Under the pieces are notes generated by a model. It did not search any database and was not told the origin of the DNA. It was given only the letters and a program-made list of their open reading frames with translations. Source: Trachythela sp. YZ-2020 (lineage: Eukaryota; Cnidaria; Anthozoa; Malacalcyonacea; Clavulariidae). From it: a stretch of 64,000 bases of DNA. The stretch spans positions 1,879,001-1,943,000 of the forward strand of contig JADLSH010000113.1 in NCBI GenBank assembly GCA_016169945.1. The letters run 5' to 3'. The position numbers and the translations under genes were made by a program. Every line of letters starts with the position of its first letter. The first letter of the stretch is position 1. This document shows, piece after piece, positions 1-13,300 of the stretch.

Positions 1-208
1 TACACACGTAAAAATCTCATATCTTGTCAACAAGATGTGTTCGCAACAGACTTGTAGCAAGCTTGTCAACAAGTTGTAACAATGTTGTCATTTTATCAAG
101 TTGCTACAACGTCGTCACTCACAACTTGTTGACAAGTTGTTAAATTGCAGGACGATAACAAGTCTGTTGAGTCGACCTAATTGTGGCAAGTTGTCAACAA
201 GCCGATGA
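1..208. mobile_element. CTTG-box TIR element, copy A (edge of window)
   Basis: It begins TACACACGTAAAAA at base 1, followed by repeated CTTGTCAACAAG / CAACTTGTTG motifs. The end at about 208 lacks the opposite terminal repeat. It lies in a myosin intron and is one of at least nine copies in the window. Confidence 0.75.
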
Positions 209-3200
209 GTATGTATACCCGTTGATGCGAACCTAAATCCTGAACAAGGTGTACTTAATACATTTAACCTGTGAATAGGCGTTCGTCATTACCTGTGCCT
301 GAGTGGCTCCACCTTGTTCGTCCAATGCATCTTGAAGGTCTTCAAGTTCGCGTTCCAGGTCATTGCGTGCGCGTTCAGCCTGGTCGGGAGAAAAACGTCA
401 AGTTAATTTCCATGATTTATGCATAATTATATGTTTCATTGGCAATTGAATGAAAACAAAAGACAGAAACACGGCCATTTCATGACGTCGGTACCGACCA
501 ATACAACCCTTAAATCGCTGTTTTCGTTGTAAAATTTCCTCACCTTGGCGCGAAGAGCTCGTTCGTTTTCTAATTCATCTTCCAATTCCGCCACTTTAGC
601 CTAGGGAAAGAGAAAGAGATGTCAGCGCTTGATATAATACATATGATCGTAAATTATATTCTTAATTCTGTATATTTCACCTCTAGTTCCTTGATTTTCT
701 TTTGAAGTTGTGCGATGAGTGCATTGTTGTCTTCAACTGCGTTGTTCAGTTCGCTAATTTCAGCATCTCGCCTGTCGAAAACAGATGAAGATTTAATCAG
801 CATGAAAATATAAACATCGCTATATCATCATCATCATCATCATCACCATCATCACCATGATCATCACCCACTGCCATCATCACCACCACCACCACCACCC
901 ACCACTACCGACTACCATCATCATCACCACAATTACCATCACCAGCTGACCAGCATCACCATCGTCAATACTATCACCACCACCATAAGCATCACCATCA
1001 CCACAAGCATCACCATCACCACAAGCATCACCATCACCACAAGCATCACCATCACCACAAGCATCACCATCACCATCACCACCATCATCAACAACAACAT
1101 CATGAATACCATGTTCCACTGCCATAATCATCATCTCGATTTTCTGTCAACACTATCACAACTACACCACCATCATCATAATCAACTCCAACACCATCAT
1201 CACCAACATCATCACCACCAAAATCACCAACATCACAACAACCATCACCATCATAACCACCACCACAATTACCAACATCACTTACTTCTTGACAACGTTC
1301 TCAAGTTCATCTCTCTTTGTCGACATTTCCTGCAGTTCATCTCTGGTCATCTATCAAAAACGCACACATTTATCAATCAAAAAACCAAACAATCGGCAGC
1401 TTCATCCAAACACAAATTCCCTGTCGTTAATTAAACGACAAAAGCACAGAGTAGGGATGAACTCCAAACCTTGGCCACCATAATTATTAAACGACAAAAG
1501 CCATACCTTAAGATCGCCTTCCACTTTTCTCTTTTGTTTTTCCACCTCTCCGCGAACTTTCTTTTCTTTCTCATAGACTTCGATTTGCTGGAATTAAGAT
1601 CGTAAACGAATTTAAATTCATATGATAACACACACTCGATATCGTTTACACCTCGAAGTATGTTAAAAAGTCTACAAGCGCTTCACTTTTTGGCGCACTT
1701 TTTGGTTTTCAAATCACGGAGGGCCTGACAAACTATTTTCTTTATGGAAGGTCAAATAAATTATGGCCTGTAATGTCTATTTTTTAACTCGACTATGAAA
1801 GAAACGAATGTTAATTTTCTTCATGCATTTCAAAATCAAGTTTACGTATTTTCCCAACTAAACTGTCCTTTTTGACCATTAACTCTGGTATAAACACTTT
1901 ATCTCCACTAGGCTGAAGGATACTAGTAAGAATTTTGTCTGCCATATTATTTTTGACTTGGCAGTTCCTGAAAAACCACTATTTCGAGTCTTGACCCTTA
2001 ATCACTATGATCAACTTACCCGGCCGGTATTCTAGTGTTGATCTATTACCGAGAACGCTGCAAAAACATTGTAAAAAATCTCACCTCATCAAGATCTCGT
2101 TCAAGTTTCGCCTTAGCTTTGTTCAAACCATTCACTTTGTTTTCTTCTTCATGGAGTTGGTCTTCCAATTCCTAGAAACGAACAGAGGTAAATTCTGAGA
2201 AATCCGACACACATTGTCCTTGGTTGGAAGAGGATTTATAAACGTGATGGCTAAGGTCAGACGCGAACAAGAGCTACATAAAAGAGTTTCTTCAACTTTC
2301 ATTGCTTGATCCACAAAACTACACACTTACGGCTCGTTCGTCTTCAAGACTTCGTTTCTCTTTGTTCAGTTTGTCCAAAGCAGAGTCTTGTTTCGCAATC
2401 TCGTCATTGAGACGTTCAACATCCTGTTCTCGAGCAGCTTTTTCTTGTTCAGCCTAAAATAATTCCATATGAAATAATTGCATATCTTCTTGTCGTCGGG
2501 GCATGCGCACTCCTAGACTACACACGTAAAAATCTCACGTCAATCGTGACACGTAAAAATCTCACGTCAATCAACACGTAAAAATCTCACGCAACAGGCT
2601 TGTAGCAAGCTTTTCAATAACTTGTAACAATGCTGTCATTTTGTCAAGTCGCTACAAATTTGTCACTAACAACTTGTTAACAAATTGTTAAAATGCAGGA
2701 CGATAACAAGTTGTTGTAACAAATCTGTTGAGTCAACAAACTTGCAGCAAGTTGTCAACAAGCCGTTGACAACTTGTCAACGAGCTGGGAACAAGCAGTG
2801 CCCTGATAACAAGTTGTTGAAACAGCATTGGTACAAGTCTGCTGCAGGTTTGTTACAACTTGTGCGTTTTTACGTGTGTAATCATGCTATCCCTATTTAC
2901 TAAAGAAATTGAACGCTATGTTGGGCATATGAATTAGGCACCATACAAATGTGCATGCAAGTATTCCTTGACATAAAAAGTCAAGACTGATTCTTCTCAA
3001 ACTCATTAATAATTCATGAGCAAAACACAAAGGAAATCACCACCGTATCGTTGTCTTGACACCACGGTAATAAACACCCATAAATTAACTCAACTTTCGT
3101 GTTGAATTTCTCCTTAAATCCTGGTTTGTTTGAGAAGCTATATCATGCACTCGAAGTCGTTTATTATAGTGATTTAAAAACACCTCAAAGTATGTTACAA

Positions 3201-6200
3201 AACTCGGCTAGCGCCTTGTTTTTCAACACACTTTTCGGTGTTTCAAATCACTATAATAAACTCCTTCTCGTGTATGATATATTACTTCCTTCACGAATTG
3301 TTACAGCTGTCTCACCTTTTCTAAAGCTGTGCCAAGTTCGGAGATTTCCTGCTTCAAATCCTCAGCCTCGTCCTCCAGTTTGTGCTTCAACGCGGTAATC
3401 TCGGCGTTATTATCCTCTTCATCCTCGAATCGCTCATTCATTTCCGTAAGTTGTCCCTCCATGTCCTCCATTCTTCCTCGTGCTTTCTGCAGATCTTCGA
3501 CCGTGTTTTCCAGAGATTCTGACTCCTGAGGAGAAAATCGAGCAAATTAATTTTTACCGAGTCTATTTGTACTGGAAAGCTCTGTCAGTTCTAAACAGTT
3601 CTCCCTAGAGGTCCAGTAAGGGCAATCCCTTATGAACTTCAGTGAGGTGAAGTGTCACTACAGGAGGACACCTAAATTTAACTAATTCTATTTATACTGG
3701 ATAGCTCTACCTGTTCTAAACTGTTCTCCCTACAGGTTCAGTAAAGGCAATTTCTTATTGATCCAGTGTTACTACAGGAGGAAACCCAAACTAAACTAAC
3801 TTTATTTATACTGGATAGCTCTACCTGTTCTAAACTGTTCTCGCTAGAGGTCCAGTAAGGGCAATATCTTATTGGTGCAGTGTTACTACAGGAGGACACC
3901 TAAACTAAACTAACTTTACTTATACTGAATAGCTCTACCTGTTCTAAACTGTTCTCCTTAGAGGTCCAGCAAGAACTATCTCTTATTTGCCCAGTGTTAC
4001 TACAGGAGGAAGCCGGAGAACCCAGGGAAATCTACTGTGTTAGGTAGATGAGGAATAGACAAAGAAATGAACTTGCCTTCTGTAAATCATCGAACAGCTG
4101 TTGCTTTTCTTGAACCAAATCCGTTTTCTCATTCTCAAGTGATTGTCTCAGTTCTTTCTCCTTCGCTAAATCTTCTTTAAGTTTGGCCAACTACATGTGA
4201 ACATATTATATTATTTGAGACCAAGTCTCGCGCGCTCCGACTGAAACGACTAACGACGCGAAATATATAGCAGATTTAAGTTGTTTGGTAGAAATTGCGG
4301 TTGTGTTGTGGTCAATGTTGTTGCTGTTGGGGTTCGTTGCTGTTGGTTGTTGTTGATGTGGTTAGTTGTCGTTTTCGTAGCTCTTATGTTAACATTTTGT
4401 TAGTGTTCTCGTTGTTGTTATTGTTGTTGTGTTCCTTGTCGCATTTTCTATTGTTGTTGTTAAAGTTAATGTTTTGTTGCTGTTATTATTCTATTGTTTT
4501 TGCTGTTTTATTATTGTTGTTGTTGTCGTTTTCGACATTGTTGTCGTTGTTCTTTCTTATTGTTCTCGTCGTTGTTGTAATTCTGGCTGTTGTCGTCGTC
4601 GTTACAGCTCTAATTTGCTTTTCCAGTTGTTGCCGTCTCGCCTGCAGAGTATGTCGTTGTTGTTCTTCGTACTATTGTTGCCGTCATAAAACATTTAAAG
4701 CCTACCTCTTCTTCTTTCTGTTTCATTTCTTCCTCAGTTCGAGCGACGTTCAACAATGGTTTCACTTTGGTATAAAGTTTCCACCAAGTCCAGTTCTTTA
4801 AGAACAAATACTTTCTCACATTCCTCTGAATAACAGCGATACCAATTCTGAAGTGATGAAAGGAACGGTATTGAAGTACTGTAGTTAAATGGGAGACGTT
4901 CAACAATTATTCCTGGCGTTGGTACCGAAGGTAAATCGGTCGGGAAACTATTTTTTCAACTTAATGAAAGGTATGATAAGATTCTTTTGGCTGCTTTTTG
5001 TACAGTTTAAAAATTGAATCCTTGCCAATCAACCATTCATTGTAACATAAGAAGATAAATGTGTACCATTTATCGAGGACTAAAAACAGCCTATTTTAAA
5101 AAGTTGAATTGCGTTTTACGCACCCATTGTTTCATATTATTGATAATCGGTGAATTGCAGGCTTAGTTCGATTACAAAGCGTTATAGACATATATTTTGC
5201 CCTTGACATTCATTACAAAAACTTTGAAACGAAAAATTTCAAAATAGGATATCTTTCAGAAGTTTTAATCTGGTGATGAAAATTTTGACTTTAGCGGCAT
5301 TTTGAAGGGTCCTGTTGAGAGGCGACAACCCAAAGGACTCGGTTTTGGTAACCGAGAACTGCGAGAAGTTTAGATCTTTGAAGTTCGGAAGATGAAGTAT
5401 GCAGAGTAAATTTGTGAGCATACCTCTGGTCGCACATCTTGCGGTAACGTCGTCGCATGAGGAAACCTTTGGCGTAAGCCTGGAACTGAGAGATGATCCT
5501 GGATAGTTGTTCATCGCGCATGTCCTCCAGGGTACCCAGAACACCAGCTCTGAAGAATACCTGCAGGGTTGAAATTGAAGAAATTGAAGTATCGAATAAT
5601 AAGGTTTTGCAATGTCCAAGGACTTGATCAAACCTTTTACAATCCGATTTATACTCTAGTCCGATAGATCTATCAGTTTTAAACTGTTCTTCCTGAAGAT
5701 CCAGCGAGGACCATCTCTTAGTGATCCAGTGTTACAGTCGATTTCATCAAACTTTTGCCAAAATATTCCGAAGTTCGTTTCGAACTTCGCAAATTCGTTG
5801 CGAAGTTCAAAAGTTCATAATGATTCACAAACAGTTTGCAAACTGAGCATTTGATTGGCTACCTTTTTTTAGTAGCCAATCAGAGGGTTTGTTTACAAAC
5901 CTGCTTGTGAATCATTATGAACTTTTGAATATTTTGGCAAAAGATTGATGAAATCGACTGTAAACTAGACGCACTTTATCTAAATTGGATAGCTCCACTC
6001 TTTCTGTCTATATTGCTCTTTCTGACATCCAGTCAGAGGAATCTCATGGAGAAAACACGGTGTTTGGTAGAATCAAACTGGAAGCACTCTTCCCAAATGC
6101 GACTACGGCGAAATTATAATCAGACAACTGCATATTGCGGGAATCTAACCCCCGTCACAGGTCGGGTAAAAGGCATAGGCAAAACTATATTCAGTCCTAG

Positions 6201-7681
6201 GACAGTGGTAAAAATATTATCTAGTTTCAGGGTGGCAACTGGCATCATGTGACCAAAATAATGCTATACTATTGGCTAATTTCCTCATTAATTATTCACC
6301 TTCGTGCTTCCAACTCGATACTCATTTTCCTCAAGCTGAAGGGCTTCGATGAGTTTATCAGCGGCCTTCTTTCCGTCCATAAAGCCTTGAGGAATTGCAT
6401 TTGGTGCGAGGATCTGGTATCTAGTGAATAAAGACTTAAAAAGTCAGTTCTCACAAACTAGGTAAACAGTCGAATTCCTTTTTGCAGCCGTTCAAAGGTA
6501 TATAATGGATACCAACTACTTTTCTAAACCTCGAGCCCTACTCAGACGAGAGTTGTCAAGCGAGAGTTTGCATGAGAGTTTCATCAACTCTCGTGCCCCG
6601 TTCAAACGAGAACAAAAGTAGCTGGATATTACCGCCCGTACCGGTCAAACGAGGGGAAACTCTCATCAAAATTTGAACCAGCTCAATGTTGATGAGAGTC
6701 GATAAGAGTTGGCGGTGAAACGCTGGTGAGAATTGCAGCTCTCATCGACTCTCGTCAGCTCGCATTCTCGTTTGACCGAGGCGTAAGAAATTTGTCAGTA
6801 CGGCATTTGTAACATGCACAGTTAAACGTCCTTTTACAAAGTTGTGCTTGAAATTACTTGCAAGCCTTTCTAAACGTTGTATGATTTTAAAAACATCCCT
6901 TTACCCCGACAACTCACCTTTGTTTGAATTCATCGAACGGCATTCGGTTAGGGAAACCTTTCCGGCAAATACGAATACCTTCCAACACACCATTACACCT
7001 CAACTGATGCAAAATGAGATTAGCATCCGCCAGTCCCGGTTTCTTCTCCTCGTTCGGAATAATACAACGTACAAAATGAGGTGTTGTCGCGTACAACATA
7101 GTCATAAGTTTGTTTAATTGTTCTTTGTGTTTGTTGCTTACTGTTTGGAAACTGCCGCCTTTCTTTCCGCCGCGGCCTTTGGTTGCTGGAAGAGGAAAAT
7201 TTTGTTCAGTTTAGTGTTAGTGTTGTTCAGTTTTTGGATATTTTGTTATGCATAATGGGATAAACATCGCATAAACATCGTTTTAACTAGACCATCATCA
7301 TTACCATCACAACTTTTACCACTATCATCACAACCACTATCATCACCACCACCAGCATCACCACCATCATCACCACTACCACCACCACCATCATCATTAC
7401 CATCACAACCTTTACCACTATCATCACCACCACCAGCATCACCACTTACCACCATCATCATCATCACCATCATCATTACCATCACAACCTTCACCACTAT
7501 AATCATCACCATCAGCATCACCGCCATCATCACCACTACCACCACCACCACCACCACCAACACCACCATCATCATTACCATCACCATCACCACCATCATC
7601 ATCACAACCTTCACTATTATCATCACCACAATCATCACCACTACTACCATCACTACCATCACTACCAACCACCATCAACGC

Positions 7682-7716
<35 letters not shown>

Positions 7717-10329
7717 CCATCATCACCACCATTACAACCACCACCATCATCATCATCATCATCACCACCATCATCATCACCACCACCACCACCACCACCA
7801 CCACAATCATCATCACTACCACCATCACTACAAGTATTAATTAAACACCATCTACAGTAAGCCTTCAGATAACCTACCTTCGCCACCAAACTCCTTAAAC
7901 ATGTCGGCAACGAATGGGTCACTTGATTTTCCAAGCAAAGCTGCAACAGCCTCGTTGATAGGATCCTTGTTCTTGTCCAGCCAGTTGGCAATAGAGTAAC
8001 CCACATTTCCAGCGTAATGGCCAAGTTCGAAATCGTAGGTCGCCTTCGAGCCCTTGGGTTTGGTATAGTTGGGATGTTTCCCCTCATGTGTACTGTGAAG
8101 CTTGGTCAAGAAAGTTTGATCAGATGCTTTAGGGAACATGCACTCTTCTTCAAGGATGGAGAAGATACCCATTGGCTAAAAATGAAAAGAGTAGTGTTAG
8201 AATTATGCTGGTGGTTGTCGTCGTTTAAGTCCCGTACAGACGAGCAGGTTTTCCTTGGTTATTTGACGAGTTTATTTGTTCGTATGTACGGCAAACAAGT
8301 TTTTTCGCTTAATTTCTTCTTGTCTGGTATGACTAGTTTTTCCCTGTCAAGGAAAACTTGTCAATTTTTTGTCATACACACGAGCAAATAAAACTTGTTA
8401 AGGAAAACTTGGCAAGGAATACTTTGCTCTCTGTGCGGGGCTTTAATCCGTTTACATTCACTTTATATTTGAAGTTAGTATGTACACATTCAAGATACGC
8501 AGGACAAGACGTTAAACAGCTGAGGTACAACGGCGCACATCGGTTATATATCCCAACATTTTATATCAATGATAGACCCTGGTCATAGTATGTATTTATA
8601 AGCAATATTCTTAAAGTCAAAAAGCGATTAGGGATATTTCTTTAAATTTTTGCGTCTACAAGTAAAATCCATGTTTATGAATTCAAATTTCTCGCCACAG
8701 TTTGTGCGTTTACGAAACTGTGTCCAAATTTCGTTTAAATCTTTGCGAGGCTATAGTATTTCCTGGTGTATATTATACTAGCGTATTGTTTGTTTGTCCG
8801 AAACGTTGCGCTCTAGCACACGTCTCGAAAAGGATGGATTGTGAATACTACGTGGTTTCCGAGTTTAAGGATTATAATGGTTATATTTGTCCGTTGGTCA
8901 GTCGGTTGATCGAGTACTTCATCAGTCAGTTGCTTATTCATGAAATACGCACGTAAAAATCTCACATCTTGTCAACAAGATGCGTTCGCAACAGACTTGT
9001 AGCAAGCTTGTCAACAAGTTGTAACAATGTTCTCATTTTATCAAGTTGCTACAAGGTTGTCACTCACAACTTGTTAACAAATTGTGGAATTGCAGAACCA
9101 TAACAAGGTGTTGGAACAACGAATTGTAACAAGTCTGTTGAGTCAACAACCTTGTAGCAAGCTTGTCAACAAGTCGTTGCAAACTTGTCAACAAACTGGG
9201 CAGTACGAACACATATTGCTCTCACCTTCTCAATAAGATTGATACAAGGTTCAAGATCCATTCCAAAATTAATGAAGTCCCACTTAATTCCTTCCTTCTG
9301 ATATTCTTCTTGTTCCAACACGAACATGGTGTGATTGAAGAATTGTTGAAGTTTTTCGTTCGTCAAGTTGATGCACAATTGTTCAAAGGAGTTGTACTAA
9401 AACGAATATAGAGATTTATAATGTTTAGTTTAGTTTATAGTAATATGGGACTGTTCACTACGAAGCATCCTGGCAAACTAACTAAGCTAACTAACAAACT
9501 TCGATAGCTCTCCCTGGAGTTCAGTTAGGGCCATCCCTTGTTGATACAGTGTTACTACAAGAGGAAGTCTCAACCTAACTAAATTAACATTATTTAAACC
9601 GGATAGCTCCATCAATTCTAAGCTGTTCTCCCTGGAGATCCATCACTTATTGTTCCAGGCGTTAATACAGGAAATTGGTGTACCCGAAGAAAACTTGCTG
9701 TGCTTGGTAGAGCTAAATTAGTAGTATTCTTTTCACATGCGAATGAGATAACATAGAAGATATATTGAATCTCTACAGCTACTGTTTATGGCAGTTTAAA
9801 CCAATGGTAGAAACTCTACATATAGAAATAAGAAAAAGCTTACATCAAAGATTTCAAATCCTGCGATGTCCAATACACCGATGAAGTAGTTACGTTTTTC
9901 CTGCAATAAATTGGTAGCGTTTATTAGTCTAATACGGTCTCTAAATTAAAATATCTTCAAACGTTCAAACACATATCATTAATGGGTAAGCGTTTCCCGA
10001 TGGCTCACCTTTCTGTCCAAAGTTTCGTTAATTCTGTTTACAAGGAAGAAGAACATACGTTCGTACATGGTCTTCGACAGGGCACCGATGGAGTATTGGA
10101 CCTTGGATTCAGAGAAAATAGATATATTAACCATCATAATATATTATCCTCATTACCACAACCGTCACCATCATTATCCTATGTATTATAACCATATGCA
10201 TCATCACCAAAACCACTATCACCTTCACTATCACCATCATGATCACCATTATCATCATCATTTTCAGCATCATTATCACCAGCAACATGATCACCCACAA
10301 TCATCATCACAATAATCAATATGACCACA

Positions 10330-10369
<40 letters not shown>

Positions 10370-13300
10370 CCACCACCACCATCATCACGTCATCACCGTC
10401 ATCACCGTCATCATCACCATCATCACCATCATCATCACCACCACCATCGTCACAACCACCAGCAGCACACAACAACAACAACAACAACAACAAAACAACA
10501 CACAAGGCCACCATCATCATCATCATCATCACCACCACCACCACCACCACCACCACCACCACCAGTATCAATTAAACATAATCCACAGTAACCCATCATC
10601 GTCACAATCCCCATCATCTCACCACCACTACCATCACCACACCTATCATTCTGCACCATCACAGCCACCATGAATTTACTCACCTGTTGCAGGTTACGTC
10701 CTTGGTTCACATATTCGTTGCCAACTTTGATTCTTGGCTTCACCAACATTTTTGTGAAGTCGGAATACTGCACGCCAAAGAGGAAGGATGCTTTCTCCAA
10801 TGCTGAAAAACAAAATAAAAAATCCAGTAAGGCTCATCCCTTCGTTGCCCAGTGGTCGACCGCTCGTGTGTCAGTCTCTTCTTACCAGTCGCCTCCGCAA
10901 CCTCAGCCTGCTCTTCTCTTGGTCTCTGCTTGAACTTGCCATTTCCCCAGTGAAGAATTCCAGCACATGTTTTGTACATAGAAATTCGCTGCTCGGGAGT
11001 GAAACCCAGGACCCTCGCAGCCTCTTCCGTCTCTTCCCACAGTTCATCGTCATCAATACCGGTCGCAAAATCAACACTCTGTTCCAGGAACTTGTAGTCG
11101 TCATGTTTACGGCTGTCCATCAGAAGGGTTTCTAGAAAAAATAGAATAGAATGATGATAAATACTTAAGCGTCGTCCACACGGAATCGGACGGTACTCAA
11201 ATTTGCACGATTTCGCACAGTTAACCGTACGAATTGCCATGTCAACATGCGGAGCAGGACGAATTTTCGTAGAGTTTCAAATTCGTTCGGGCTCGAGTGA
11301 ACCTAGTCTTACACACGTGAAAACACACAAGTTGTAACAAACCTGCAGCAGACCTTGTACCAATGCTGTTTTAACAACTTGTTATCAGAATGTGTTCGCA
11401 CTGCTTGTTGACAACTTGTTACAAGGTTGTTGACTCAACAGACTTGCTACAAGTTGTCCCAACAACTTGTTATCGTCCTGCAATTCAACCAACTTGTTAA
11501 CCGAGTGACAACCTTGTAGCAACTTGGTAAAACGACAACATTGTTACAACTTGTTGACAAGCTTGCTACAAGCCTGGTGCGAACACATCTTGTTAACAAG
11601 ATGCGAGATTTTTACGTTTGCGATGGCCAGGAAAACGTGTTTCCTCATTTGCGCCAGGGAAGTAAGCGTGGCTAGGAAACAATGTTTCAGCAACAATGTT
11701 ACTGGTTTGCCCATCTTCGGAAAACGTCGCTAGGGAACGATGTTTCGGCACTGCAGGCAAAATATATGAAGAAAAACGACGTAAACTTACGATGCAATTC
11801 GGCCGAAGCGCTCTTCAAGATTTGGTAGAAAATATGATAAGAACGTTCGTCTCGCCCTTGGTTGATAACTCGAGACTTTTCCAGCAGATCTGAAATAGAA
11901 CATAAGAATGATGTAGTCATTCATAACAGGGAGCATTTTTGAAACAATACTTTCAGAATATTTTCCCGCTTTGCTTGTTTTGATACGGACCTTGGGAAGA
12001 TTGAAATTAAGATCTTTATATAGAGCTTGTTTAAAAATGTCCTAAAAATTTGGAAACTCTACATACATGTTTCAATGTCGGCACCAGCAAGTTTTCCTTG
12101 CGTGTTGAAATGACATCTGATAAACTTTCCCTATACAACACAAAATAGAATATCTTTGTAAGTTTGCGGTGCTTGCTTGGATATATTCAACTTCTTCAAT
12201 TCCTATATTCTTATTCTTAAACCTGCCATTTATTGTTTACTTACAAAACGTGAAGAATTGTTGTTTCTGATGGTTTTGGCGTTTCCGTAAGCTTCCAGGA
12301 TTGGATTACACATGACGATTTGGTCTTCAATTGATGGCAGCTGAAGAGAGTATCAGAGATTATCAGAGATTTGATATTCTTTTATTTTTTTTCTCATATT
12401 TTCCTTCCCACCTTCGTTTCTATTTTCTTATCTCTTCGTTCGTTCCTGCCTGCCTCCCTCCCTCCCTCCCTCTGTCCCTCCCTCCCTCCCTCCCTTCCTC
12501 GTTCATCTCTGTCCTCCCCAACTTATTCTCTTTCTATCTTTTACCCCTTTACCCACCCCCCTCTTCCTTCTTTCCTTGCTTTCTATTTTTATTTTCTTCC
12601 TTGCTTCGATCTCATTCTATGTGTCTTACATTTAGCCTACGCATAGACCCAAACTCGCTTCTGTCTTACATTAGGATCTGCATCTTTCTTGGGACCTCCC
12701 ATGGAAACGTTGGCAAAATACTGGATAACTTTCTTCGTATTTTCTGTTTTACCAGCTCCACTTTCACCTCTATAATAGACAAGAAAATAGTACTCAATTT
12801 GCAAACAACGTGGACCAGTAATACTACAGGAAAAAACCTAAACTAACTGTATTTATACTGAATAGCTCTATCAGTTCACTGTTCTCTCTGGAGACCTAGT
12901 ACGGGTCAGCCCTTATTGGTCCAGCTTTATTTGTACTGGATAGCTCTATCAGTTCTAAACTGTTCTTCCTAGAGGACCAGTAATGTCATTCATTGTTGAT
13001 CCAGTGTTACTACAGGAGGAAACCTAAACTAGACTAAGTTTATTTATACTGGATAGCTCTATCAGTTCTAAACTGTTCCCCCAAGAGGTTAATTACTGTC
13101 ACTCATTATCAGTTCAGTGTTACTACCGGAGAGAACTGAAGTACCTGGAGAAGACCTGCGGTGTTTGGTAGAGTCAAAATGGAGACAATATTTTCACATG
13201 CAACTAAGGAAGGCAAAATTATAATCAGTGGTGATTTTTTAGCCATATAACTTGATATATAGCACTTTAAAAACATCCGATAACTCTAGATTGACCACAA

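Noticed and set aside
4295..4801. 168-codon Leu/Cys-rich plus-strand frame
   Set aside because: It covers the GTT-rich intron and runs antisense through the myosin exon 4706-4847.
8017..8391. 124-codon plus-strand frame
   Set aside because: It is antisense to myosin exon 7878-8175, which has strong family motifs and proper splice sites.
10239..10673. Long His-rich and Met/Val/Asp-rich open frames over the CAT/CAC tracts (also 880-1434 and 7246-8087)
   Set aside because: Triplet repeats lack stops in several frames. The predicted peptides are pure low complexity and lie in myosin introns bounded by good splice sites.
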